From assembly GCA_031216445.1 (NCBI GenBank), contig CM062210.1, positions 13,093,501-13,157,500 on the forward strand: a stretch of DNA of 64,000 nucleotides, read 5' to 3'. Numbering within the stretch: the first letter of the stretch is position 1; every line of letters starts with the position of its first letter. The notes beneath the pieces were generated by a model, which did no database searches, was not told the origin of the DNA, and saw only the letters and a program-made list of their open reading frames with translations. The position numbers and the translations under genes were made by a program. This document shows, piece after piece, positions 33,318 through 47,059 of this stretch. This DNA comes from Lateolabrax maculatus (taxonomy: Eukaryota; Chordata; Actinopteri; Acropomatiformes; Lateolabracidae).

Positions 33318-36300
33318 GAGAATCCAATCAACTTAAATGAGGCCAACCTGCCTGAATTTACCTCTCTCTCTCTTTCTCATACACACACACACACACACAC
33401 ACATGCACACACACACACGCACACACACTCCTCCTCTAGAACACAATCACATTTTCCAAATAGGGTGAGATCAGGTGATGAACCAGGACAGATACAGTAC
33501 GTCGCATGCACCAGGCGACAGAGTAAAGTCATTCCCAGAGTGTCAGACAGCCAGAAAGCACAACTGACCAACCCACGGATCGACCATCACGCCAACAGGC
33601 AGGCAGACTAAATGAGGCACTGGCGGGGAGAGACACTGCAGATGGTAGCAAGCATGATGCTGCTAGCAAATATAGACGAGTGGAAAAATCAAAGCAACAG
33701 TCATACACATCTGATTTGATGCAGCCATGTGAACGCTCAGCTGCAGACAGAAAGACAGTTAACAGGGAGGCTATTGACAGAAACATGGCCCAGTACGCCT
33801 GTGCCAGTGCCTCTGGTGTGTGTGGGATTGAGGGCAGTCTAGAGTGTATTTGCCTGCGCGTGTTTGCATGTTCTTGAACACAAAGATGTACTGTTAAACG
33901 CAAAACCAATGCAATGTTTTATACTTGGGTAATGCAGGCTGCAGAGAAACAGGTCGTCTGCCGCTCGGATAATTTGCAGGATTTAGCTTCGACCACTACT
34001 TATTTGGAAGTAAAAAATACAGTGTGGGTAATTCCTTATTTAGGAAACAAGAGGGGTTGTATTGGTTTATTGAAGAAGTCAAATTGGGAAACCCACAAGG
34101 GAAACTAGTGTGAAAGGCCAGTACTAGACATTATGGGGAAAATAAACAGGTTTCTACTTGGTTAGGATGCTTTCCTAGTCTTCTTTTTGTATACGTTAAT
34201 GCTGCTACAGTATTTGTTAGATAACATTTTGAAAATGTTACAGCAGTAGCAGAATTAGAAACATCACAGGGTATACGTAAGTAGTTCACTGGAATGATTC
34301 GAACACTGGGAGAGAGCTGATATCTAATTAGTTCTATCAATTTTAAAACTTTAAACTGATTATTGGTTACAAACTACTTACAGTATCCATGAAGTTAAAT
34401 ATGCCCGATCCTCTTTCATTTCAGCCACCGCTAAAGTCAATCAGTTTGTCCATGCTTATCTGAATATGCTGTGGTACCAGTGCAAACATGCACTTTGGTC
34501 TGCTTTACATGATTTGATTAAGATGCAATTAATCACATAGTTAAACAATTTCTTAGGGTTATACATGGTTGTGTGTCAGCCAATTATTACAGCATTCTCA
34601 CATTAACTGTAAATACACAGTTACGTCTCCCTCCCCCTGTCTCAGTGTCAGTCTGGCTGATAAGGCTAAGCCTTTCTATTCCTAGCTCTGGATATTCACC
34701 AGATTACTTTGTGAGGGTGTGTGAGTGTTTGTGTCTTTGTCTGTGTGTGTGTGTGTATGTGTGTCCATATGGGCTAATAATAAGTTGACCAGAATTAGTG
34801 TGTGCGTTCAGACTGCATCAGAACCCACTGACCTTGATTGTGAATGCTAGTTTTAGTTTAAGTTAAACTGAAATAAAAATGCATTTTTGCTAAGGAATCT
34901 TATATATATGTCCTTGGTGTTTTATGACGTATGTACTATTCGGTCATTGGTATGATTTTTGACAATCCAAACAAAAACAGTGTGCAGGAGCTTGCCAGTG
35001 AAACTGATGAGATTTTGAAATGCCCATTGGGAATCAGTCCAAATAATAGCAAACGAGGTGAGCTAGTGTCCCCTTCTTAAGCAAAATACAAACTTAGCAG
35101 CACAATGGATCCTCCAAAATGTTGAATGTTTTAAAAGGACAGACTGCTTAAATCTCTAATGTTAGATAGCAGTGCAAAAAAAAAAAAAAGAAAGACTTTT
35201 ATCCACATTAATAGGCCATATGAATGCGTAACAAATAAAGAAATGCTACCTACATGTATCACATCTGAGAAAGCTTAAATCAGAGGAGCATGTTTCAGTG
35301 TTTATACTGTAACTATGAAGAGATGAGACCACATGCACAGGAAAAATACCCTTTCACACCACAGGGCATTTTGGCTCGAGTTCAAACGTAATGTATACTT
35401 CTTTACACTTTACAAGCTATTATAAAAGGAAAGGTCAAGAAAAACTGCACTTCCATCAAAGGGAAGTTTGGGGCTGCATTAACTTTGGGGGCAAAAAAAC
35501 ACATTTTATGAGGGCGGCTGCAATCCACTGGAACGGAACAGAGGAGATTACAGACAGGGAGGACATACTGTATGTCTGCGTCCATCAGCATCAAGTAATG
35601 AAAGCCTTAAAATAGCGGTAGACAACATCTTCATTTGGCCAACATACATACAACTATTGGTGAGGATTTGAAACACTTCACATTTAATTCTATCTCACAC
35701 ACACACACGCACACATGCACTGCGAACACACTCATCCACACCTCTCTCGATTGTTTCAGGGTTGTTGAGCTGCCTGGCGGTGTTGTTATTTTCATCCCTT
35801 TAGCCTTAGAGTTAGTCACTGAGTGGGTAATAGTCAAGTGTGTAGCACATGATTGCCTTTTTCTCGATTCATGTTTCTCCTCAATTGTACGCCATGTGCG
35901 CATTTCACAGGTGCTCTTCTCTCAGATTCTTCAGTCACCAGCATTGCCAGCAGCCACTGGTAAAGTGCATCAGAGCCCAATAGATGTAACACATAATCCT
36001 GTGTGTATGATAGAAATGCTCTGAATAAAAAAAAAAAAAAATAGAGCCTGGGAGAAAAAAGGTAAAAAAAAAAAAAAGGAAGTTGCTTGTTCGTGTTTGT
36101 GAGTGTGTGAGAAAGGTTCACAGAGAAAATAGGACATTGTCTGACGACTGAAATTGCTCCAGACATGCTGCGGGGCATGCTGCTGAAGTACATCATAGCA
36201 AGGCTGGAGGGTTGCCAAGAATGTGTGTGTGTGTGTGTGTGTGTGTATGTGAGAGTGTGAGCGAGACATAGACAAGGTCTACATGCGTAGTGTCTAACCA

Positions 36301-38433
36301 GATAGAGATATACCTGGAGCCGTGCCAGCGCAACTTCTTCCAGACGATCCACCAGTTACTCCACAGCAACTCGCTTCACCTTTTCCCCTTACAAACTCTC
36401 AGGGCTGTCAACGCCGATGTGACTGTGTCCCATCTCGTGCCGGCTGACAGCCTGCCTCGTTTGAGCCAAAAATTTAAGTTCAGTTTGTCTTACAGGTGAG
36501 AAAACATCAACAGTACATGACGTGTGCTGTAAATGCTGGAAGGCGTCGGTCTAACTGAGCCTCTGCTGCAGACTTAACCAAAAGTTGCTACTTTTTTAAT
36601 ACGAAGCGATGTGTTCAGTCTGATACAGATTAACACAAATAAAGGCAGCAGTGACACTTAATTAATGGCTGTAATTATAGGATTTATCAGATCATCACGT
36701 TTTTGGAATGTTTGCACTGTATTGTCTTAAAAAAAAGTGACTGTAAGATTGGTCACATGTTGAAATAACATGATGCTGACGCAATCTTGATGCTGGTTAA
36801 ATTAAGGAAGAATTTAAATATTATGCAACCTGTTAAAAAGATTTATGTACTTAAGTGAAGGCATTTTGCACAAGGTTTTTATGTTTTTCACTTCATCTTG
36901 AGTGGTGGTGTTTAGAATTCAGTTTGTGTAGATTCACATATAAATCTATCCTTCCCCACATGCTGTCAGTATGATGTTTGTGTGTGTGGGTAGTGGGTAG
37001 ATATGGGGGAGGTTGGCACAGACTTTTAATGTTTTTTTTATTATTTATTATTTATCATATTAATTAATTTCAGCAAGACAGAACTTTTGATCACATCCAT
37101 ACCAGAGTTTGAAAGAATAATTTACTGGAATAACATAATGTGCTTGGGAACCAGGACTAAAAACGTATCGTGCCAAGAGGTGCAAAGTGTGAAATTAATT
37201 TTATGAGTGCGCCGAAGAGAACATCATGTCACAGACGCAGGTTCACGAATCAAGACTGCTCAAGGAATATCAAATGTGGAACAACTTGTAACAATTTTTG
37301 AACAAAGTTTGAATTAAGTGACTGATTTGTAATTCTTTATGGCACAGATCTGATATTCACATGGCATTAAATATGAACAAACAAGTTTAATGGTGTCTTT
37401 ACACAGCGATCTGTCCTGCAGTCCCATTTTCTTTGTCATTTTCACAGCAGCTGGGAGTAAATCCCGAGCACTGCGTTAATTGGAAAAGCCTTTAAAGTTG
37501 AAAATGAAATTAATATGAAGCGGTAGAAATGCATTGGGAAATACAAGGTGTGAATTAAAATGCCTGCACTGTGTTCTCATTACTCTCAGCAGGTACCTGT
37601 AGCAGAACACATCAATATTTATCTTGCAGCTGATGCATGCTCTGTCTGCGTGAGGCTGAGTAGGTCTGACTGGGTGATCTTTCCAGCACGCCTGGCTTTG
37701 ATAAAGAACCACTGAGAGTCCCTGTAGGGTCTGCAAGCTTGCTAATGAATAAGTCGTTATGAACAACACATTGTTGTTTGTTTGACTTTGCCTCACCAAA
37801 ATGTACCTGGAAACTTTTTCCTGATTAAAAGAAAAAAAAAAAAAAAAACCCAAGTTCCACATGAAGGCAGATCTAAATGTACCCTTTATGCCTTTGATGG
37901 AGCAAAACAAAAGACACCTGTGATGACAGAAACAAGACACGGTAGTATTGCTCCGAAGAATGAAAGGTTGTCGTACAAAAAACTGCTTATGCTTTCAAAA
38001 ATCATCCAGAAACACCCCAAAAATCACATTCATTATCATCACATTAATCCTATAATTTACATAATTGACTCATTTGTGATTTTTGACTTCCTGTAGGAAA
38101 ACTTGTAGTCTTCAGCATTCAGTCCACCTGTGCTGTGACCCATCTAGTGAGAAACATCTCTTTCTAACGGAAATATCTAATGTATACATGTATAAATACA
38201 CTGTGTATATGATACGTCAACTGAGAACTCTGTGTTCCTAAATTCCACACACCCCCCCCACCACCCCCCCATCTTGCTTCTCTCTCTGGTGGTAATCTTG
38301 TTTGTCTTGGCTGATGAACTGTGCACCTTCCGGAAAGCACCCAACCTTTACAGGAGTTTTCCAGGACTCACATAAAGTCACACTCACTACACATACGTCC
38401 ACAAACACATAAAAGGGTTCCTGTTCTGGCGTG

Positions 38434-38505
<72 letters not shown>

Positions 38506-41500
38506 CGCACAAACACATACACACAGAAGTACACAACAACATCAGACGGGGGAGACAGCTTATTTTTCCACTGAGTTCAAGGTGGTTCAGTCCTCAATGA
38601 AAAGACAACAGATGTCATATTTATTCAGGAATATTAGTTTTGAAAGATGCACAGAGATCCCCTGGTCGTGTGGATTCCTACTGACACTGCCGTGATCGCA
38701 TTTTTCTCCATACTACTTCCTGCATGTCAGCACTTTTCTGCAGTTTTTGCTTCATCTCCTTTGGCAAGTTTTTTTTTTTTTTTTTCCCTGAACATTTTTT
38801 GCTGATTCTTAACTTAAGCCTCTCTCTCCCCTTCTCTCGTCTTTCAACCCCCCCCCCCCCGTCACTTTTTGCCTCAGATAGGGCTGCTGGTCGCGTGTTA
38901 CCAGGGCTACGTGGACGTCGTCGTGGCGCTGTCTCAGTGTCCGTATCTGGATGTCAACTGGCAGGACAGCGAGGGGAACACAGCGCTCATCACCGCCGCT
39001 CAAGCAGGTGACGCACACAAATGGACACAGCCGTGTATCAGACGCCGGCTTAGTTACATACTCACGGGCTGACAGGCTGGTTCACAGTACTGCCGAATAC
39101 ATGCACGCACAGATACCCACACAGGCAGCTTGGCACTAATGCTGACACAGATGAACACAAGCAGGCGAGCATAAAAAAAAAAAAAAAAACAACTCTCGCC
39201 GAGCCCAAGCTTCTCGACAGAGAAGTGATGAGTGTGTTTTGTGAGAGCGAATAAGGACCAGCCGCATTCGTGTGGATCTCGCCCGTCCAAAGCAAGACGG
39301 ACAAGTGTGAAAGCATTTAGCAGCTCTTATCCAAGCCAACGTTATGGTTACAGCACTGTGTACCGTGACCTGCAGTAACCGCCGTCCGTCCCTCTGTTCC
39401 TCAAGGCCACATCACAATCACCAACTATCTGCTCAACTACTACTCCGGCCTGGACGTCGAGAGGAGAAACTGCCACGGCTTCACCGCTCTGATGAAAGCT
39501 GCCATGCAGGGCAGGGTGGACTGCGTGCGCTCGCTCATGATGGCAGGTGAGGAACAATGAGTCTAGTTACAGTAAATGTACAAAACCGTATAGCAGTCGG
39601 AGAGGAGGCGATGTGTAGATTGTATACACAGACACAAATGACTCAGTGTCAGAAGTGTGTCGCTAATGTGTGTGGATTTGACAAATTACCTGGATTTTTT
39701 TGGGCAGATTTTACTGAGCACAACCACGAAAGATGTTGTTTATTCGGCCATCATCACATTTTCAGAAAATTGGTGGACAGTTTTATGGCAGTAATCCAGA
39801 TTTGTCTTATTAGACTACTATTCTATTTTTAGTCTTAACTATGAAAGTACTGGGGAGATTTGATACCGAATCATCAAGACGAGGGGTCTCATCGTCAGGA
39901 TTTTATTTTAACTTTAATGATGGGAATTACATCTTTAGATACATTTTTTCCCCAACATGTTTATTTTGGCAGTTTTTGCTGGCCCTGTTAGGGGCGTACG
40001 AGGGTGGCGTGCATGAGTTGTCCAGAATTTGGACACAAACTTTTAAATCTTCAGACATTTCTTTGCTCTCCCCTTCATTTCCGCTTGTACTTGTAACTCT
40101 TTCTATCTCCACTTTCTTATCTTTTAACCCATATCTTTGAGTTTTCACCTACTGATTTGTCCCTTCATGGACTTATATAACCTTTTTCATGACGTCCACC
40201 AGGAGCTGCCCTGAATGCCAAGGACTTTGGCCGAAACTTTACTGCCAGGGAGTGGGCCATATTTACAGGCCGCTATGAAACCGCCTGGGTGATGACACGC
40301 CTGATGGAACGGCCCTGCCCCCGGCAGTACTGTGAGACATTCAGGTAAACTCATAGTTCTTTTCTAAGCATGTCTTTCTTTCATGGAACCCTATCTCATA
40401 TGCCCATATCTGAAAAAGTGATGCATGTCATCGCCGCATTGCAGTATTTTCAAAGTTGTGTTCCAAGGGAGAAACATGGAAGGGAGGCCGAATTTCATGT
40501 ATAAACTAAATATTACTGACTAGTTTTCAGGGGCATTGTAGTATTCATGGAAATTATTAAAAGGTGCTGCCATGTGTAGTTATTTTGCAAGGGCTTTTCT
40601 TTGACTCTTCACTTAGGCAACTCCACAGCTCAGCATCTTGGTGAGCTGTCTGATGAACAAAGTCTATCTCTACCCGCCGGCTTTGTAGAAAACAAATAAT
40701 CCTGACTAGCATTCTAGCTGTGTAGTTATGTACAGGGTCAGTGCAAGTGGCCATTGATTCCTTTGAAAGGGAGAAGAACCTTGCACTGTACAGTGGATTT
40801 ATATCGAATTTGCTCCTCCAGTCTAGAGTGGCCCCCACTGGCATCACAGGTGGCCAAAGCCCAGGAGCCCCGCGGCTGTCTGAAGCGCCTGTCGGACACT
40901 GTGCGCAACGTCTTCAACATCGCAAATGTCACCAACCCAGAGGACGAAGGTGCCATCGACCACATGGTCTCTATTACAACTGCCATGAGAAGCCCTTTCA
41001 TTGCTGTGGCATGCCATACAGTGAGTCATTAATGTTTACTCTTCATTAATCTGAATTAAACCGTATCCCACGAGATCCAAGAACACATCGACCCCGAGCC
41101 ACATGTCCCTCGCTTACACCAACAGGCTTTTTCGCAAATGTAAGCTGAGATAAAGTGAAGCAATGAGTGCACAGGCACCTTTGTGATAAGGAAGAATTTT
41201 CTTTAAAGTTGCTTTCCTCTGCATTATTCCTCATGTTGTCTGCACATACTCTGCATAGTTGGAGATATCAGAGCTCATTTTCTTATCTTCAGATGGAGCC
41301 AAACACTTTTGTACATTGTGGAAATTACCTTCCACAGACTTGAAATTTGACTGAACAGTCAATATTTGTGTGCTTTGCATCAGTGTGCAAAATACTTCTG
41401 TTTTGGTGTTTATCAAGTTGTAGAATGAGGTAGTTCTATCACAGCTGTTTCATAGAATGGATGTGCAAGTACACTAGTGATAATATTGTGGTAATTATGA

Positions 41501-42348
41501 TATTAAGGGATAAATCTTACACTAATTTATCTTTTATTTCATCAACAAATTCTCTGCTTTTTCATGGGATTTGTTCATGATTATTAATGGATATAATTAA
41601 TGCCAGCCTTGTCTGATAAGCAGGTTATTCATGCAAGATTACCAGTTCTGCTGTACTGCAAACAAGAGGGAGACTAAGCTTTTCATTAATAAAACAGTGA
41701 ATTACATTATTATCACATCTCTTGCTACTGCAGTGCTGCTAATATTATACTACTTATATTATAACTAGTAGAACCAATCGGAGACTGTTGATTTTGTTTC
41801 AGGTGTGTCCTGACAGCCCCCCAGGTGTGGGCAAGCGGCGCTATGCCGTTCCTGAGATCATCCGGCAGCAGCGCGCCAAAGAGCTGCGCTCCATCAACCC
41901 CGACAGGGTGGACAGCCACCTCAAACTCTTCCAGAACTCCCGGGTCACTCTGGTGGCCAAGAACTCAGCAGACCGCCGGGCCAGCCTGCAGGTCCAGAGC
42001 CTGGTGCCTCGACACAGGAGCTCCAGCCTGAGCACGGTGGCTTTTAACGAAGCCATGGAGCTCCGGAGAACCAGCCTGCTGCCCATGCACATGGTATTGA
42101 GGAGGAGCAGCGTCAGGCCGGGGTTCAGCATCCCCAAGGTGAGGGTGTCCAAGGCCCCCATGCCCACCTATGAACCGGAAAAGATCCGGAGGAGGAGCAG
42201 CGCCAAAGATGGAGGGGGGCAATTGCTGCAGATCCCAAAGTGGCGGTACAAGGAGCTAAAAGAAGAAAGGAGGAAAGCCGAGGACGCCGAGAGGAGAAGG
42301 CTGGAGGCTATAACCAAGAGACACCTTGCTGCCGGGAAAAAGAAATAA
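28952..42348 (+). CDS. ankrd33b: Ankyrin repeat domain-containing protein 33B, complete, 6 exons
   Basis: Exons: 28952-29359, 38878-39007, 39406-39546, 40203-40344, 40822-41020, 41803-42348. They total 1566 nt, 521 residues (human about 494), with phase kept throughout. Start: an in-frame TAG sits right before the ATG, and the protein begins MVL as in human. Residues 37-70 are strongly acidic (runs of Glu/Asp), followed by the family motif RSVASDDSFYPP (71-82). About five ankyrin repeats span 100-272, with typical cores such as GNTALITAAQAG and GFTALMKAAMQGR. The C-terminal half has the conserved VCPDSPPGVGKRR (exon 6 start), VRVSKAPMPTYEP, QIPKWRYKELKEERRKAEDA and a lysine-rich end. Exon 5's acceptor was set at CTCCAG|T (40820-40821), because the nearer TCTAG would break frame. 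The related ANKRD33 is a photoreceptor transcription modulator; the role of 33B is poorly known. Teleosts may carry duplicate copies, so an a/b suffix is not assigned. Confidence 0.94.
30119..30204. repeat. (GT)n microsatellite
   Basis: Long GT array with a few interruptions in ankrd33b intron 1. Confidence 0.95.
33000..33283. repeat. Teleost dispersed repeat with ACCCTAACC-like core
   Basis: The segment starts with TACTTGTGAGGACATTC. It runs through a degenerate CCTAACC/CCTTACC tract and ends with GTGAGGACCGGCCAAAATG, a repeated TGTCCTCAC and GGTTCTCACAAAGATAG. From memory this matches a very common fish dispersed repeat. It lies between two (CA)n runs. It is not a true telomere array, since the units are irregular. 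Confidence 0.65.
36290..36495 (+). other. Orphan exon-like open segment in ankrd33b intron 1
   Basis: About 200 bases of higher G+C than the surroundings are open in one frame (QIEIYLEPCQRNFFQTIHQL and on) and end at a near-perfect donor TACAG|GTGAG. The in-frame stop spans that donor. A possible acceptor (TCTAACCAG) lies at 36300. The frame does not match ankrd33b and I do not recognise the protein. Confidence 0.2.
38435..38503. repeat. (CA)n microsatellite
   Basis: About 34 CA units, 370 bases before ankrd33b exon 2. Confidence 0.95.
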
Positions 42349-43340
42349 TATCATTGCCTCAGAGGATGTCATGTACACTACTCCAAAAAGAAAGAAAGTC
42401 TGAACAGACCATAAAGTTGGACAGATTTGACTTTAATGTCTTTCTACAATATATGTGCTCAGGGTGAGACTAGAATTACCAGCAATGTTCCTGAAAGAGG
42501 ACAGATGTCTCAATGTTGCTTTTGTCTGCTCAGTTTTGTGTGGTGGGGATGTTGGTTGGCCTCTTAAAAATGGCTGCCAGTGCTTATACAGAAGTGCACG
42601 ATTCTCAGTGTCCTTTATGACGTCTAACCGTGAATACCCAGGAGATTTGATACTTGAAATGTTTTTAGCTAACTTATTTTTCATATTTATTGCTTTTTGA
42701 TGGAAGGCCAAGTCTATATTTTGTAACGCTTTGGGTGCTCAATACAGCAGTGTGTTACACTGTATTGGAGCAGTGGATACTAACGAACACGCATTCTTTC
42801 AGACTGTAACTACGGCAAAAATGTCTTTGTCTCTCTGCCTAAAAATGGAAGCAAGATGTTTTGGAATAATGTCTTGTACTAATACTAATGGGCGTGTCAT
42901 ATTGACTGATAAAGCTAAACATAAGCTTATATAGAATCTAATGGCATTTCATAGCAATGTTTTTAGATTAACCCATGAATGTATTTCGCATATATATATT
43001 TTATATTAGAGATTTTAATGCTTTTTGATGACGAGCTTTTTATTTTTTATTCAATATGGACTTTTTCACATACTGATAAACAGTATAAACAACTATATTT
43101 TATAGTCTTAATGTTAGAGACCAAGACTGAAATTTGGAGCACTATTGTGATGTAACACTTAAATCTTACCATGTGGGAAGAAAGTTCAAACTCTTCCCAC
43201 ATGTTTACATTGCAAAACCACATTAACACTGGTTATAATAGTGATAAACCAACATGCAATGAATGTGACTCTAAGAGTTTGGTGTATACAAGGTATGGAT
43301 GACATGAACAAAATAAACACTTCTGCTGACAGTGACTGTG
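42349..43340 (+). other. ankrd33b: ankrd33b 3' UTR
   Basis: This is AT-rich non-coding DNA after the stop codon. AATAAA at 43312-43317 is followed by GT-rich sequence (TGTGGATGTG), the likeliest end, giving a 3' UTR of about 1 kb. Another AATAAA is at 44104-44109. A perfect 12-bp hairpin lies at 43170-43203. Confidence 0.5.
43170..43203 (+). repeat. ankrd33b: Perfect 12-bp hairpin in the ankrd33b 3' UTR
   Basis: CATGTGGGAAGA (43170-43181) and its exact reverse complement (43192-43203) flank a 10-base loop. It lies about 110 bases before the likely polyadenylation signal, so it would be present in the mRNA. Confidence 0.8.
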
Positions 43341-44314
43341 GATGTGATTTAGCCAAATATTGCTTTATATGCTTTATTGCTGTTTTTTTTGTTTTTTTTG
43401 CTCTTCTTCTTGGTTTTTTATGAAACATCTTAGCATCGGGGGCATCTGTTTCATCCAGTAACAATTGCAGAAACAAATAACTCAGTAGTAATGTGAGTTT
43501 GAGAAACCAGGGCCTATGTGATAGTAGAAGAAGAATGAAGTGATAATCCCTAACATATGGACCCTCTGATAAAAACAGCCAACCCATTATAGAGCAAGAG
43601 GTCAGCTCCCTGTTTTAACATTAGAACAGTGAAAATAATGGCCGTGAGTTGAAACACAGAGCCACGGGGAGAGCGGTGATATAACATGGTCGGGAATTCT
43701 GAAAGCACAATTTCACGGTGCTAACTCCTCATGGCGATTGCAGCTTGAGTGCCATCCAAGAGTGTGTGTCTAATATACATGGTGATGAGTTGCTAAGGGG
43801 TTACAAGGGCACTGCGCAGCCAAATCATTTCTTTAACTAAACCTCATTGACTTCAGAATGGCAATCTGCTTAGATACTGCCCAGAGGAAGTCATTTGAAC
43901 GCAACAAAAGATGAGCGAACTGCACACTCACTGAACTCTGCACTTGGCAAACTGTAAGTGGCTGCAGGATTAACACATTAAAATACATTAATATAAGGAA
44001 ATGTTTCATATGAAAATGGCTTTTTGATGGCAATGCAGTATCATAGCCAACGATGTCTAGTGTGTGCAGTTCTTTGTGAGGCATCCTAGGTTTGCTGAGC
44101 ATGAATAAAAACTATATTTATTTGCAATGGACCTCTCTGTTAGTGTTTTGTCAGTCAGTATAGATCATTTAATACTAATGTTTCTACAGTATTTCTGTGA
44201 ACTGGTGAATTGGAATACTGAATGAACATCACATGCTTTTGAATTTTGTTCAGGACGGTGTTTTATTGTATTTCAAGTAAACTCATACAGAATGAACTGT
44301 ATGAGTGTGTTGTT

Positions 44315-44382
<68 letters not shown>

Positions 44383-47050
44383 AGGGACAAAACCTATTAG
44401 CCCTGAATGCATCAGATAATATTTAGGTCATCGTGGTAGCTCAAACAGCTGTTGGCTTAGATTATAACCTGAGATTATGAAGCCCTACAGGCTTGGTCAG
44501 CGATTCCCACCCCCACCCCCCCCACCCCCACCACGAACCCAACCCAAATCCCTCAGAGAAATCCAGAAGTGCCCAAACAAACAGGGTACTCTCCTGACAG
44601 CTATTACCTCATGATGTGATGCTACAGGCTGGGATTTAGAAAAGGATGACCTGATTTTAGATCAGCCCTAAATGAGTGCTGATGTGTCAAACCTGTGAAT
44701 TTCTGGGGGGGAACCCTTAGTTGGGGCCCTCTGCTGGTCGGCTTCGGTACAACACTTCAGGATTTCTATGTTAAGAATATATCTAAGCGGCATGGTGCAT
44801 GTTTATGAATATATGAGAATCCTCCGCTACATAAAGACATTCTGAGTGATAAGTAAGATATTAACATTTTTCACTGTGTGATATATTTTATATATATTTA
44901 TATATATAAATATATGATATATTTTAATCAAAGACGATGTAAAGAAGGGACAATAAAACTTTTTTATTTAGTTTCATTTTGAATTTAAGTAATAATAAGA
45001 AATGATGATGTGGATTTTTATTTTGTATTACACTGTGATTACACATACTTGTCAAATATTAAACACAAGATATTAATGAGTAAAGTTAAAAAAGCTAGAT
45101 CTAAGTGACTGAATTATTTAATTTATCTCTGGCAAATTTAATGGCAGAGAACCACAATTGAGACTTTTATTTATGAACAGTACATGCACAAAAATATGAT
45201 CCTTATGGTGACAATTTCTTCCCATATTTTCTCTGATTTAGCAAGAACCAAATGTTATCCATCCCAGTGCTCAGGGTATGGGAGCTATATAATTTTAATT
45301 TCCTTTTTTAGTATTCTTTGAAATGATACTGTGATGCAATCAAGGATAAAGTAGGTCCTTCTTAATGAATTCCATTTCTGAAATGCAGAAAAGTATGAAT
45401 AAATGAAAATGTCTCACAATTAAATCAGCATCAGAATTATCTATAACGTGTGAACTAAAAATGAACCTCAAGTGGCGGTGCCCTCACGGATAAAAAGTGA
45501 GGAAAACTTGGCAGAGAGCAGCTTTCTTACACACAAAAACTCCTACCCGAAGTTTTGATAACACCAAACTTGATAAAAAGTATTATATCTTTTATTATAC
45601 ATTTTCAACACTGGCACTACAGAAAATATGTTAGTTTTACATAAAACCCTGTCACTGTGCTGTTTGAGGAGTACCACCCATGGTATGGTGTAATGCTTGG
45701 ACTAATTATTTTAAATAGAAGTTGGATGATGAAGCAGTTTGGTTTTGGTGAAACTGGAGCCAGAATATCACTGTAACTTTGTCACTTTAGCCCTGCTGCC
45801 TTATCAAACTGACCGCGAGCACATCCACAAAGGTCCCTAAATGCCTAAATACCCTTTCCTCCCACTGCTGCCTCTTGACTGAGGAAATCGCAGCAGTGGT
45901 GGAAGGTTTTCAGGCAGCAATGTCACAGACCTGACCAGTCTCAACCAGCTGAAGCCAGTTTTAATGTTCCTGAAGACCACATGGCCAACAGCTGGTGGTG
46001 TATACTCAGGACTAATGTAATAAAGAGCCTCTAAATGAGAAGGACTTAGAGTAGTGCCGAGGGTAAAGTGCTTTAAACTGTAACCTTGACGGTTTTTATT
46101 GTGTTGGGGGAAAAAAACTAAAAGAGCATGTTTTCAGAGTCAGAGTGACATAGACAGATAACCTCTTCTGTATGCTGACACATGGTTTTTAGAAGCTGGT
46201 AGTTGTTTGTTGTACCAACCAAGGCACTTCTGCAGGATTATGACCAGCAGCTTCCATTGTATGGGTCGTCATAGTGAACGTATTCACGTAAACCAATCTT
46301 TGCAGTGTCAGTGTTGTGTGCTAAATACTGATCTAATGTTAACTAGTAATTTTCCTTGTGGAATTCCTGCCCATACAACCAGATATTCCTGAGCAGGGTA
46401 GTATGACGCATTTTTTGCCGCGCCTCACTCTCATTCTGTCCTTCCAGTCAGTCTAATAAGGCATGGCAGGGGGATGAGAGGTCTCCACACTGAAAGAACT
46501 ATACACAACCATGGAGGCTCAAGGAGATTGTGTCTGCTTTAATGGGGTGTTCCAGCCTGCTGACAGAGGCTCGTACCAACTAAGCCAGCACTGGCTGCTT
46601 TATTGGGCTAACATAAACTGACAGAACACCTGGTTGCAGATGCTTGTGTAAAGATGGATTACATGCACTAACACCTGGTGCACACTGTGTGTGTGTGTGT
46701 GTGTGTGTTGTGTGTTGTGTGTGTGCTGAAGGGGAAAAAAAACAGCGGACAGCTCTTGGAGATGCTTCTGTTTCATTTCAAAACACCACCTGAGCCCAAA
46801 TCCCTCAGTGCAGGGTGCTAATTCACCATGGGATGCTCAAGTACTCCAGGTGAGGTACAGGTCACAATCCATCAAGTAGGACTACTCTGAACTTTTTCAG
46901 AGTACAAAATGTTAGAATCGTATCATTCACCTTCTCTAGTACTGAGCTGAAAATCATTTTTACATGACAAATGTTACAAATGAGTCTTAAGACAACTTAG
47001 TTTTTGTCCAGTCATATCTCATTTCATTCAAATACAAACAAGCTGAAAAG
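43341..47050. other. Spacer between the convergent ankrd33b and dap genes
   Basis: No gene was seen. It contains a long (TG)n run (44319-44380), an AT-rich near-palindromic patch (44881-44935), a C-rich patch (44508-44535) and a (TG)n run (46687-46724). Confidence 0.6.
44319..44380. repeat. (TG)n microsatellite
   Basis: About 30 TG units between ankrd33b and dap. Confidence 0.95.
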
Positions 47051-47059
47051 GGCATTTTG

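Larger units (their letters stand above)
29360..38877 (+). other. ankrd33b: ankrd33b intron 1
   Basis: A 9.5-kb intron with (GT)n at 30119-30204, (TG)n at 31481-31502 and 36219-36247, (CA)n runs at 33286-33310, 33381-33428 and 38435-38503, and a dispersed repeat at 33000-33283. An exon-like open segment ends at 36495. I found no independent gene. Confidence 0.6.

Noticed and set aside
41841..42167. 108-codon minus-strand frame
   Set aside because: It is the antisense of ankrd33b exon 6, whose sense frame is conserved.
44881..44935. AT-rich near-palindrome
   Set aside because: Low-complexity TATATA sequence makes self-complementarity uninformative.
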